DNA of 64,000 nucleotides from Acidobacteriota bacterium. Lineage in GTDB: Bacteria > Acidobacteriota > Terriglobia > Acidiferrales > UBA7541. This document shows, one piece after another, positions 18,624-27,567 of the stretch. The stretch covers positions 186,001 to 250,000 of the forward strand of contig JABCZN010000001.1 in the NCBI GenBank assembly GCA_013289665.1, in the 5' to 3' direction. The notes under the pieces were generated by a model, which made no database searches, was not told the DNA's origin, and saw only the letters and a program-made list of their open reading frames with translations. A program made the translations under genes and the position numbers. Numbering within the stretch: position 1 is the stretch's first letter; every line of letters begins with the position of its first letter.

Positions 18624-18763
18624 CAACTTCTTTGCCAACGCTAAGACTCAAACGTCTCATTCTAAGGGCACCCGATAAGGATGCCCGAACGACCTCAACT
18701 CGAACGTTTCCCAGAATTTTCAATTCGAAAATTTCTTCCCACGCACTGACAATTTCCACTCCC

Positions 18764-20275
18764 TCAATCCGCCGCCTCACTTCTGTTTACTCCCGCCCTC
18801 CACCGCAACACCGGCTTCCGCGCGGCTCCCACTTCATCCAATCGCCGCACCCGCGTCGTGTGCGGCGCCGTCTTCACCAGCTCGGGCGTAGCCGCCGCCT
18901 CTTTCGCAATCGACTTCATCGCCTCCACAAACAGATACAGCTCTTCCTTCGACTCCGACTCCGTCGGCTCGATCATCAACGCCCCCGGCACAATCAGGGG
19001 AAACGCCGTCGTATACGGGTGAAATCCGTAATCAATCAGCCGCTTCGCAATGTCCATTGTGTTCACGCCATTCTTCTTCTGAATCGCGTCGCTGAACACC
19101 ACCTCATGCATCGATGGCTTCGTGTACGGCAAATCAAACACGCCCTCCAGCCCCTTACGGATGTAATTCGCGTTCACCACCGCGTCTTCTGTCGCCTGCC
19201 GTACGCCAGGCCCGTACGCCAAAATGTACGCCAGCGCGCGCACCAGCACGCCAAAATTTCCCACGAACGCCTTCACCCGCCCAACGCTTTGCTTCCGGTT
19301 GAAATCAAGCGCCAGCCTGCCCCCTTCTTTCTCCACCAGCACCGGTGTCGGCAGATACGGCTCCAGCAGTTTCTTCATCGCCACGGGGCCGGCGCCCGGC
19401 CCGCCGCCACCATGCGGCGTCGAAAACGTCTTGTGCAAATTCAGGTGCATCACGTCTACGCCCAGGTCGCCTGGCCGTGTCACGCCCGTCAGCGCGTTCA
19501 TGTTCGCGCCATCCATGTACAGCAGCGCGCCCTTCGCGTGCAGGATCTCCGCAATCTGCGGCACCTGCTGCTCAAAAATTCCCAGTGTGCTCGGATTCGT
19601 CAGCATCAGCGCCGCTACGTCTTCCGTCACCTGCTCGCGCAAATGCTCCAGGTCCACCTGCCCGTCGGCGTTGGACTTGATATTTTCCACTTCATATCCG
19701 GCAATCACCGCCGTCGCCGGATTCGTCCCGTGCGCGGAATCGGGAATCAGCACCTTCTTCCGCGGATTTCCATTCTTCTCGTGATGCGCGCGAATCAGAA
19801 GCAACCCGGTCAGCTCGCCCTGCGCCCCCGCAGCCGGCTGTAGGGTGATCGCATCCATTCCGGTAATTTCGAGCAAACACTTTTCCAGCAGTTGCAGCAC
19901 CTTCAGGCAACCCTGCGAAAGTTCCTGCGGCTGGTACGGGTGCTCGGTGGCAATTCCGTCGAGCCGGGCCACAAACTCATTCACCCGCGGATTGTATTTC
20001 ATCGTGCAGGAACCCAGCGGATACATCCCCAAATCAATTGCGTAATTCCAGGTCGAAAGCCGCGTGAAGTGGCGGATTACCTCGATCTCGCTCACCTCCG
20101 GGAATCCCTCCACACCCTCGTGCCTGTGTGCCTCGCCCAGCGCCTTCGCGGGATCCACAGCCGGCACATCCAGCGGCGGCAATTCAAACGCCCGCTTCCC
20201 CGGCGACGACTTCTCAAAAATCAAACCCTCATTCTGATTCGTATGCCGCGTAGCCTTCTTAATCTTCTCGCTCAT
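18764..20275 (-). CDS. gcvPB: Glycine dehydrogenase (decarboxylating) subunit 2
   Basis: LQPAAGAQGELTGLLLIRAHHE; PLP lysine region HLNLHKTFSTPHGGGGPGAGP. Confidence 0.95.
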   Translation of the reverse strand: MSEKIKKATRHTNQNEGLIFEKSSPGKRAFELPPLDVPAVDPAKALGEAHRHEGVEGFPEVSEIEVIRHFTRLSTWNYAIDLGMYPLGSCTMKYNPRVNEFVARLDGIATEHPYQPQELSQGCLKVLQLLEKCLLEITGMDAITLQPAAGAQGELTGLLLIRAHHEKNGNPRKKVLIPDSAHGTNPATAVIAGYEVENIKSNADGQVDLEHLREQVTEDVAALMLTNPSTLGIFEQQVPQIAEILHAKGALLYMDGANMNALTGVTRPGDLGVDVMHLNLHKTFSTPHGGGGPGAGPVAMKKLLEPYLPTPVLVEKEGGRLALDFNRKQSVGRVKAFVGNFGVLVRALAYILAYGPGVRQATEDAVVNANYIRKGLEGVFDLPYTKPSMHEVVFSDAIQKKNGVNTMDIAKRLIDYGFHPYTTAFPLIVPGALMIEPTESESKEELYLFVEAMKSIAKEAAATPELVKTAPHTTRVRRLDEVGAARKPVLRWRAGVNRSEAAD

Positions 20276-20317
20276 CTTCCTCTTCTCAGCGGACTCTGCG
20301 TTAGTCCGCCTGTTATC

Positions 20318-21658
20318 TTACGCCGCTAAAGCCTTCCGAACTCCCGTCACCAGCCTCTCAATTTCCCCACGCGAAGTAGTCTCCGTAACACAAACCACTG
20401 CATTCTTCGACAACTCCGGATAAGCCGTCCCCAAAACAAACGGCCCGATAATTTTTTCTCTCAACAATTCCGCATTCACCAGTTTCACTGACTTCGGAAA
20501 CGCCACCGTAAATTCATTAAAAAACGCCCCCGAAAAAGCCCGCGTCACTCCCGGAATCTTCTCCAACTCGCTCAACGCAAAATGCGCCTTCGACAAATTC
20601 TGCTCCGCCTGCTCCCGCAAGCCCTCTTTCCCGAGCAGCGTCAAATGCACCGTGGCCGCCAGCGCGCAAAGCGCCTGGTTCGTGCAAATATTCGAAGTCG
20701 CTTTCTCCCGCCGTATATGCTGCTCTCGCGTAGCCAGGGTCAGCACAAATCCCCGCTGCCCCTCGCTGTCCGTCGTCTGTCCCGAAAGCCGCCCGGGCAT
20801 CTGCCGGACATACTTTTCCCGCGAAGCAATCACGCCCGCATACGGCCCGCCATAACTCGGCGCCAACCCAAAACTCTGCGCTTCCATCGCCACAATGTCC
20901 GCTTCCGCCGGCGGCTTCACCGCGCCCAGCGACACCGCTTCCGTCACCGCCACCACCAGCATTGCCCCCGCGGCCTTCGTAATCTCCGCCAACGGCCTCA
21001 GCGATTCAATCGTCCCGAAAAAGTTCGGCGACTGCACCACCACTGCGCAGACATCCCCGCCAATCGCCGTCTTCAACGCCTTCGCGTCCAGCGTCCCCGC
21101 CGTCGTGTAGGAAATCTCTTCGACGTGCAGCCCGGAATTCTTCGCATACGTCCGCAGTACCTCCCGGTACTCGGGATGCACCGACCGCCCCACAAGCACG
21201 CGCCGCCGCCCCGTCAGCCGCTCCGCCATCAGCACCGCTTCCGTCGTCGCCGTCGAGCCGTCATACATGGACGCGTTCGCCACTTCCTGCCCGGTCAACT
21301 GGCACATCAGCGTCTGAAACTCAAAAATAGCCTGCAGCGTGCCCTGCGTAATTTCCGCCTGATACGGTGTGTACGACGTCAAAAACTCGCCCCGCTGAAT
21401 AATCGTGTCCGTCACCACCGACCGCAAGTGGTTGTAAACACCCGCGCCCAGAAAACTCGTATACCCGCCGGAATTCTCCGCCGCGCGCTCCTGAAAATAG
21501 CGAATCACTTCCTGCTCGGAAAAAGGTCCTGGCAGGTTCAGCGGTTTTTTCAACCGGTATTTTTCGGGAATGGACGAAAACAACTCTTCAACGTTCTTGA
21601 TCCCGATGGCCGCCAGCATCTCCTGGCGCTCCGCCGGGCTCTTCGGCAAGTAGCGCAT
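20318..21658 (-). CDS. gcvPA: Glycine dehydrogenase (decarboxylating) subunit 1
   Basis: MRYLPKSPAERQEMLAAIGIKNVEELFSSIPE...; ATGA overlap with the gcvH stop. Confidence 0.95.
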   Translation of the reverse strand: MRYLPKSPAERQEMLAAIGIKNVEELFSSIPEKYRLKKPLNLPGPFSEQEVIRYFQERAAENSGGYTSFLGAGVYNHLRSVVTDTIIQRGEFLTSYTPYQAEITQGTLQAIFEFQTLMCQLTGQEVANASMYDGSTATTEAVLMAERLTGRRRVLVGRSVHPEYREVLRTYAKNSGLHVEEISYTTAGTLDAKALKTAIGGDVCAVVVQSPNFFGTIESLRPLAEITKAAGAMLVVAVTEAVSLGAVKPPAEADIVAMEAQSFGLAPSYGGPYAGVIASREKYVRQMPGRLSGQTTDSEGQRGFVLTLATREQHIRREKATSNICTNQALCALAATVHLTLLGKEGLREQAEQNLSKAHFALSELEKIPGVTRAFSGAFFNEFTVAFPKSVKLVNAELLREKIIGPFVLGTAYPELSKNAVVCVTETTSRGEIERLVTGVRKALAA

Positions 21659-22059
21659 CAGGCAGACGCTTCTTTCTTCTTCTCCGCGATGTACGCCTCG
21701 TACGCCGCGGCGTCCATCAGCGTGCCCACCTCTGCCGGATTCGCCAGCTTGAGTTTGATCAACCACCCCGCCGTGTGCGGATCCGTATTAATCGTTTCCG
21801 GCTTCTGCACTAGCGCGCCATTCGCTTCCACGACTTCGCCGCTAGCCGGCGCATAAATCTCGCTAACCGCCTTCACCGATTCCACCGACCCAAACGTCTT
21901 CCCGGTCGTCAGCTTCGCGCCCACTTTCGGCAGCTCCACAAACACCACATCGCCCAATTCGCCCTGCGCATAATCGGTGATCCCTACCGTAGCCACGTCG
22001 CCCTTCACCTCAATCCACTCATGGTCCTTCGAATATTTGAATTGTGTTGGATATCCCAT
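21658..22059 (-). CDS. gcvH: Glycine cleavage system H protein
   Basis: KYSKDHEWIEVKGDVATVGITDYAQGELGDVVFVELP...GSVESVKAVSEIYAPASGEV lipoyl domain. Confidence 0.97.
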   Translation of the reverse strand: MGYPTQFKYSKDHEWIEVKGDVATVGITDYAQGELGDVVFVELPKVGAKLTTGKTFGSVESVKAVSEIYAPASGEVVEANGALVQKPETINTDPHTAGWLIKLKLANPAEVGTLMDAAAYEAYIAEKKKEASA

Positions 22060-22110
22060 CGTTCCACTCCTTTCGTCTAGGTGTTCGCAGTCAAACAAAT
22101 CTTGTCTTTC

Positions 22111-22220
22111 GCGGGGCCGGGCTTGCCCCGCCCTCTTGGGTTTCCCCGGTCGTTGTAGCGGTCACCTTCAGGTGGCCCCGCTTCCCCCATGTAGTAACCG
22201 GTCTTAAGACCGGCCACTAC
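22111..22220. repeat. Composite mosaic: module C + linker + module B + module A
   Basis: gcggggccgggcttgccccgccctcttgggtttccccggtcgttgtagcggtcaccttcaggtggccccgcttcccccatgtagtaaccggtcttaagaccggccactac. Confidence 0.88.
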
Positions 22221-22246
22221 AACCAAGCCGATCCCATCCCAAAACC

Positions 22247-23416
22247 TCAAACCGTTCGAACCTTCCGCACCCGCTTATAAAACGGCGTCGCCACCACCAC
22301 CGCCTTGCACTTCTGCCCCCGAATCTCCACAAAAACCGCCGTCCCCAACCCCGTCATCGAGGGGGGCACATAAGCCAGCGCAATATTCTTCCCGAGCGTC
22401 GGCGAAGGTGACCCGCTAGTCACCACGCCAATCTCATTCCCACTTTCATCCAAGCACCGGTACCCATCCCGCGCAATTCCTCGCTCCACCATCTCCAAAC
22501 CCACCAACGCCCGCCGCAATCCATCGTTCTTCAACCTTACCAACACGTCCCGCCCAATAAACGCGCCCTTCTCCAGATGGCAATACCGGTCCAGCCCCGC
22601 TTCCCAAACATTAATCTTGTCGCTGATCTCGTGCTCGTACAACGCCATCTTCGATTCAAGCCGCAGCGTATTCCGCGCGCCCAGCCCGCAAGCCACAATC
22701 CCAAACTCTTTCCCCGCGGCAAACACTTCGGTCCACACGCGCTCGCTCGTCGCCACGTCCGACGGCACATAAATCTCAAATCCGTCTTCGCCCGTATATC
22801 CCGTCCGCGCAACCAGTGCATTCGTCAGCCCGCAAACCGTTCCGTGCGTGAACCAGTAATTCTTGATCGTCTCCAGCTTCGCGTCCGTCAGCTTCTGCAG
22901 CACTTCCGCCGCCCGCGGCCCTTGAATCGCCAGTTGGGTGTACGCGTCGCTCAACTCCTCCACCGCGCAATCCATTCCCTTGGTGTTCTCGCGCACCCAA
23001 GAGATATCCTTCTCCCGTGTCCCCGCATTGATCACCAGCAGGTAGTCGTCCTCGCCCAGCCGGTGCACGATCACGTCGTCCACAAACGTTCCGTTCGGAT
23101 ACAGCATCGCCGAATACTGCGCCTGCCCGATCGCCAGCTTCGACGCGTCATTCATCGTCAGGTGCTCGACCGCCGCCAGCGCCCCGCCGGCCTTCTTCGC
23201 GCCATGAATCCGAATGTCCCCCATATGGCTCACGTCAAACACGCCCACGCCCCCGCGCACTGCCCGGTGCTCGCACATCAACCCGCCGCTGCACGGATAC
23301 TCCACCGGCATGTCCCAGCCGCCAAAGTTAACCATCTTGGCGCCCAGGCGCTTATGCAGCGCATTCAGTGCCGTTTTGCGAAGACCTGAATTGGCAGGAG
23401 AGTTTCCGGAGTCCAT
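22247..23416 (-). CDS. gcvT: Glycine cleavage system T protein (aminomethyltransferase)
   Basis: TALNALHKRLGAKMVNFGGWDMPVEY...VFDVSHMGDIRI...GYTGEDGFEIYVP. Confidence 0.96.
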   Translation of the reverse strand: MDSGNSPANSGLRKTALNALHKRLGAKMVNFGGWDMPVEYPCSGGLMCEHRAVRGGVGVFDVSHMGDIRIHGAKKAGGALAAVEHLTMNDASKLAIGQAQYSAMLYPNGTFVDDVIVHRLGEDDYLLVINAGTREKDISWVRENTKGMDCAVEELSDAYTQLAIQGPRAAEVLQKLTDAKLETIKNYWFTHGTVCGLTNALVARTGYTGEDGFEIYVPSDVATSERVWTEVFAAGKEFGIVACGLGARNTLRLESKMALYEHEISDKINVWEAGLDRYCHLEKGAFIGRDVLVRLKNDGLRRALVGLEMVERGIARDGYRCLDESGNEIGVVTSGSPSPTLGKNIALAYVPPSMTGLGTAVFVEIRGQKCKAVVVATPFYKRVRKVRTV

Positions 23417-23589
23417 TCCGTTTGCTCAGGCAAAAACCGATGTTAGCACGCGCCCCACACGCGGTCAAAACAACGCGCCATTCCTGGCAGTGGCACATTT
23501 TCCGCCTTGCGAGCCAAATGATCCGCCTTGCTCTGGCATCGGCTTTCTTCAGGTCGTACGGTCCTGCTTGGCCTTAGTGAAATCCCTCA

Positions 23590-23856
23590 TTAGGGAAGCT
23601 TGGTGAACTTTTGCTTTGTCTTTCTTGAGACCATGTAGGCAACAAAGCAGCCCGTTTCGACGATTTCACTAAGATACTTCCGAATTTCGTGGTGTGCACC
23701 TAAAGTTATGGCATCGGCAAGTTTCGTCATCGGCGCCGAGGAATGAGATGGGATTTTAGATTGAGTAATGTGATCGTAGTTCAGGTTTGGCCAGGAAGCC
23801 AAGTTTGGTAGGTTTTCTAACGAACCAACCGCATTCTGAACGACAAGGCGCTGCAA
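23590..23856 (-). CDS. Hypothetical small ORF in a lower-GC patch
   Basis: 88-aa ORF MQRLVVQNAVGSLENL...; composition differs from its neighbours; no recognisable family. Confidence 0.25.
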   Translation of the reverse strand: MQRLVVQNAVGSLENLPNLASWPNLNYDHITQSKIPSHSSAPMTKLADAITLGAHHEIRKYLSEIVETGCFVAYMVSRKTKQKFTKLP

Positions 23857-23947
23857 GGAAATCTCTCGTGGCTCTTATGCATCCCCAACCTCACCCGCCC
23901 CTTGCTGCCCGCCTCGCCCTCAGGTACAGTTTTTTCCGGAGGGACCG

Positions 23948-24127
23948 ATGGCCGCCCGCCAACAAGTTCTCTGCGTACAGTGCGACAAAACCGAGGAATA
24001 CTGCACCTGCGATAAATACTGCACCATCTGCAAAAGCCTCGAAAGAGTGCGCCTCGCCGCTGATGGGTTGTACTATTGTCCGGAGTGCCGCGAAGCCTGC
24101 GACGTCTCCTGGGCCAGCAGCCAATAG
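23948..24127 (+). CDS. 59-aa cysteine-rich, zinc-ribbon-like protein
   Basis: MAARQQVLCVQCDKTEEYCTCDKYCTICKSLERVRLAADGLYYCPECREACDVSWASSQ*; nine Cys in CxxC-type spacing; below the ORF-track length cut-off. Confidence 0.75.
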   Translation: MAARQQVLCVQCDKTEEYCTCDKYCTICKSLERVRLAADGLYYCPECREACDVSWASSQ

Positions 24128-24129
24128 CC

Positions 24130-24501
24130 GTGCCGAAAAATCCTCTCCACCTGCGTCTCTCCCTCGATCACGACGAACGCCTCGCCGCCGCCGCGGGTGG
24201 CGCCATGCGTGTCTTCGCCGACGCCGCCGGCCTCCCCAACGACATCATCGAACAGCTCAAAATCGCCGTCGTCTCCGCTTGCAAGCTCTGCTTCGACTTT
24301 CACCACAATTGCACCACGCCCTGTGAAGTAACTTTCCTTCGACTCAACGATCGCATCCAAGTCGAAGTCGCCGTCCCGGGCGTTGCAGCCCCCGCCGAAA
24401 AGCCCAAGCCTCACTGGGCCGGCGTAGACGACGTCCAATGCGAATCCCGCAACGACTGCGGCGTCCTCCGCCTTACCAAATTCCTCTCTCCCGTCTCCTG
24501 A
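24130..24501 (+). CDS. Degenerate anti-sigma factor / GHKL (RsbW-like) domain protein
   Basis: GTG start 2 nt after the previous stop; LHLRLSLDHDERLAAAAGGAMRVFADAAGLPNDIIEQLKIAVVSACKLCFDFHH resembles the RsbW N-terminal half with an altered N-box. Confidence 0.5.
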   Translation: MPKNPLHLRLSLDHDERLAAAAGGAMRVFADAAGLPNDIIEQLKIAVVSACKLCFDFHHNCTTPCEVTFLRLNDRIQVEVAVPGVAAPAEKPKPHWAGVDDVQCESRNDCGVLRLTKFLSPVS

Positions 24502-24510
24502 TCTTCCCCA

Positions 24511-24577
24511 GTGGCGGCCACCTTCAGGTGGCCAGTTCGTCCTTGTGAGTGCGGAGGCGAAGCTCCGCTTTTACGCA
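24511..24577. repeat. Composite: module B + module E
   Basis: gtggcggccaccttcaggtggccagttcgtccttgtgagtgcggaggcgaagctccgcttttacgc. Confidence 0.8.
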
Positions 24578-24755
24578 TGCATTGATACCACCCAACCCCT
24601 ATTCGCACGCGCGCCGTCCTTCTGCCTGCCCGCCCGAGGAGGGAGGGCATCCGAAAAGGTCCGATCTTGGGACTCCGGCGATTTCTTACAGGAGATGCCC
24701 GAAGAACCTCAACGTCAATTTCTCTCAAAAAGTTAAGTTGGAATTACAACAGGAT

Positions 24756-24783
24756 GCCCCAGGTGCCGGTGTTGCACCTGGGG
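24756..24783. repeat. Hairpin ccccaggtg...gcacctgggg
   Basis: ccccaggtgccggtgttgcacctgggg immediately downstream of the minus-strand gene ending at 24803; no T-run on that strand. Confidence 0.6.
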
Positions 24784-24802
24784 TTGTTCGCTCCACGCAC
24801 CA

Positions 24803-25840
24803 CTACATCTTAAACGCAAACGTATTCTTCTTAATCAACGTCGTCATCTGATCGTCGCTAACCGACAACCGGATCACCACGCGGTCCCCCGACGGGACCA
24901 CATTCGTCTGGTCCAGCAACGCTCCAAGCTCCGGATTATCCTTTGCCGTCTGGTATTTCTTGTAAAGCAATCCCGCCGCCATCAACTGGCTCAGCGTATT
25001 CGCATCTTCCGTCGAACCGCAAACCGCCTGAAATTTTGCGTCCATCCCGCTGCTAGCCGTCGCCGTAATGATCATCGCCTGCATCCGCGCCACCAGCTTC
25101 GCCGCTTCCGGAAACTGCTGCACCTCGGGCGCCAGTTGCCCCATCGCCAGTTTCGTGTACGCCGGATCGAGCACCGCCCATACCACGCCGCTTCCGTTCG
25201 CTTCATTGATCATGTTGTACATCTTGTCGTTCCGCAGCAGGCTGTCCTCTTCTCCGTAGCGCACCGCGATCAGCTTCTCCAGCAATTGCCGGTGTCCAAA
25301 CGCAGCCTTGTTCGAGTCCACGAAAAAGAAAAACAGGTCGTTTGGTCCCACGCCCGATCCAAACGCAAACAACGTGTACCCGTGCGATTTCGTAGTTGGC
25401 AGCTTCTGGGCCTTGAAATATGCTTCTGTCGAATCCGGGTTGTAGCCTCCGAGCGCGATTCCCACGATCTCTTCGCTGTCCGGCGCTTCTGTAGCCGCAG
25501 CACCCGCCGCCGCTGGATCCTTGCTCAACGCCGACTCCGGCACCAGTGCCCAGGTCAGCTCGTCGACCTGCGTATTCGTGTCAATCCCGGCCGCTGCCAG
25601 AAATTTCTCAAACTGCTTGAACTTCTCCGGCAGCATCTGCTGCTCCAGCGCCGGGTACCACTTCATCGTCCGCGCCTTCTTCAAATCCGCATACGCAAAT
25701 TCGCCCACTTCCTTCGGAAATAATCCAATCGTGTCCGCGCCCAGGCCACTTGCCTTCGCGGGCTTCGCCGTTGCCGCCAGCAACGCCAGCAATGCGCACG
25801 CCGCCGCAAATCTCTTTGTCGCCTCTGTCCACTTCTGCAT
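24803..25840 (-). CDS. Secreted hypothetical protein
   Basis: 345 aa; signal peptide AACALLALLAATAKPAKA; coding-like composition throughout. Confidence 0.75.
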   Translation of the reverse strand: MQKWTEATKRFAAACALLALLAATAKPAKASGLGADTIGLFPKEVGEFAYADLKKARTMKWYPALEQQMLPEKFKQFEKFLAAAGIDTNTQVDELTWALVPESALSKDPAAAGAAATEAPDSEEIVGIALGGYNPDSTEAYFKAQKLPTTKSHGYTLFAFGSGVGPNDLFFFFVDSNKAAFGHRQLLEKLIAVRYGEEDSLLRNDKMYNMINEANGSGVVWAVLDPAYTKLAMGQLAPEVQQFPEAAKLVARMQAMIITATASSGMDAKFQAVCGSTEDANTLSQLMAAGLLYKKYQTAKDNPELGALLDQTNVVPSGDRVVIRLSVSDDQMTTLIKKNTFAFKM

Positions 25841-25892
25841 GAATTGCTCCTTTCGGGGGCCGGGGGTAAAGGCTATCTCGTGATCGCGTCTT

Positions 25893-25920
25893 TGTAGGGG
25901 CCGGGCTCGCCCGACCCTCC
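25893..25920. repeat. Module C
   Basis: tgtaggggccgggctcgcccgaccctcc. Confidence 0.7.
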
Positions 25921-25961
25921 GATCTACTGAGGAAACTCTAGTTTACGCTACTCCGTGGCTC

Positions 25962-27473
25962 TCATCCGAGCCGCTTGCGCAGTTCGTCAACTTTGCTTCT
26001 CATCTGCGCCACATACGCCGCATCCTTCAACCCGTCCAGGTTGATCTCCACATTGGCCAAAGCGCCCTTCGCTCCCGCTACTCCCATTAGACGCGCCACC
26101 AGCAAGTCTGACTTCATGGATGCCGCCGAGATTGCTTCCAGTTGTACCAGCTGTTCCACGAGGCTCGCCGCTTTCTCCGCCACTTCCAGCGGCACTTCCG
26201 AAGCGCCCTTTGTCGCCGCCTGAATCGCGGCTTCGCGCGCGGCTTTGTCTTGCGCATTCCCCTGCGGCATTTTGAAGGCCGCCATCACTGCGTCGTAGGA
26301 ACTCGCATCCCGGTCAATCGCCGCCGTCAGTTCGTCGGCGGTTTTTCTCAGCGCGTCCACATTCTCCGAAAGCTTATCTAGAAACGGCGCCTGCATTTTC
26401 TTCTTCCGTGAAAGTCCCGCCACCATCTGCCCCAGCGCCGCGGCCAGCGCCGCCGCAAATGCCGAAACGCTGCCGCCTCCCGGCGTAGGCGCCGCCTCCG
26501 CCACGGCCTCCAGAAACGGCCGCGCCAGGTGCGCCAGCTTGCCGTCCCTCGCTTCCATCGGCGCGCCGCTCAACACATCTGCCAGCTTGTTCTCAAACAC
26601 CTGCGAAGGCGAGAAGTTTTCCAGCTGCAGAAAATAATCCGCCGCTATCTCAATCGCCTTCTTTGGCACCAGCCCCACAATTTCGCTGCCCACGGGCATC
26701 ACGCCATAGCGCTCCGCCTCGCGCTTCACCGCCGCATACACGCGGTGCATCGGTGTCTGCTCGTAATCCGTCAAATTAATCGACACCTGCGCCAGGTTCC
26801 GCGCCTTCAACTCCACCCCCATGGACTTCACGTAGCGAAACCCGCCATTCGAAAACCGAATCGCCCGCGCAATCTTGTTTGCAATCCCGATATCCGAAGT
26901 GTTCAGGTTGACGTTGTATGCGACCAGAAACTTTCGCGCCCCCACCACTGTCACGCCCGCCGTCGGATGCAGCTTCGGCTCGCCGATATCCGGTTGCCGG
27001 TCGGGGTTCTTCTTCAACTCCTCCCGCAGCCCCTCGTATTGTCCGCGCCGCACATTCTCCAGGTTCACGCGGTCCGGCCGCGTCGCCGCCGCTTCATAAA
27101 AGAAAATCGGGATCCGGTAGCGCTTCCAGATCTCCTGCCCCACGCGCTTCGCCAGCGCCACGCAATCTTCCAGCGCTACACCCTCAACAGGAATGAACGG
27201 CACCACGTCGGTCGCTCCGACGCGCGGGTGCGCGCCCTTGTGCTCGTTCATGTCAATCAGTTCCAGCGCTTTGCCCGCACCCAAAATCGCCGCTTCGCCC
27301 ACCGCCTCCGGCTCGCCCGCCAGCGTAATCACGCAACGGTTGTGGTCCGCGTCCATCTCGCGGTCCAGAACGTACACCCCCGGCACGCCGCTCATCACCT
27401 GCACCAGGGCATCCACCTTCGCCGGGTCCCGCCCCTCCGAAAAATTCGGCACGCACTCAATCAGTCTCTTCAT
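25962..27473 (-). CDS. ftcD: Fused glutamate formimidoyltransferase / formimidoyltetrahydrofolate cyclodeaminase
   Basis: MKRLIECVPNFSEGRDPAKVDALVQVM...; C-terminal cyclodeaminase AEAAPTPGGGSVSAFAAALAAALGQMVAGLS. Confidence 0.94.
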   Translation of the reverse strand: MKRLIECVPNFSEGRDPAKVDALVQVMSGVPGVYVLDREMDADHNRCVITLAGEPEAVGEAAILGAGKALELIDMNEHKGAHPRVGATDVVPFIPVEGVALEDCVALAKRVGQEIWKRYRIPIFFYEAAATRPDRVNLENVRRGQYEGLREELKKNPDRQPDIGEPKLHPTAGVTVVGARKFLVAYNVNLNTSDIGIANKIARAIRFSNGGFRYVKSMGVELKARNLAQVSINLTDYEQTPMHRVYAAVKREAERYGVMPVGSEIVGLVPKKAIEIAADYFLQLENFSPSQVFENKLADVLSGAPMEARDGKLAHLARPFLEAVAEAAPTPGGGSVSAFAAALAAALGQMVAGLSRKKKMQAPFLDKLSENVDALRKTADELTAAIDRDASSYDAVMAAFKMPQGNAQDKAAREAAIQAATKGASEVPLEVAEKAASLVEQLVQLEAISAASMKSDLLVARLMGVAGAKGALANVEINLDGLKDAAYVAQMRSKVDELRKRLG

Positions 27474-27567
27474 CTCTCTCCGTTCCGCCCTCTTCTCTCT
27501 GTCCTCTGCGTCACAGCGAACTCCGCGCTAATTCCCACCTTTTGACTCTTGGCACTGATCTGTCCGT

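Noticed and set aside
22111-22220. CRISPR-like array
   Set aside because: Modules are different palindromes without regular repeat-spacer periodicity, and there are no cas genes.
23417-23589. Glycine riboswitch upstream of gcvT
   Set aside because: I could not find the conserved GGAGAGA / CCGAAGGGGCAA-type glycine aptamer blocks on the minus strand; an Infernal scan with the glycine riboswitch model would settle it.
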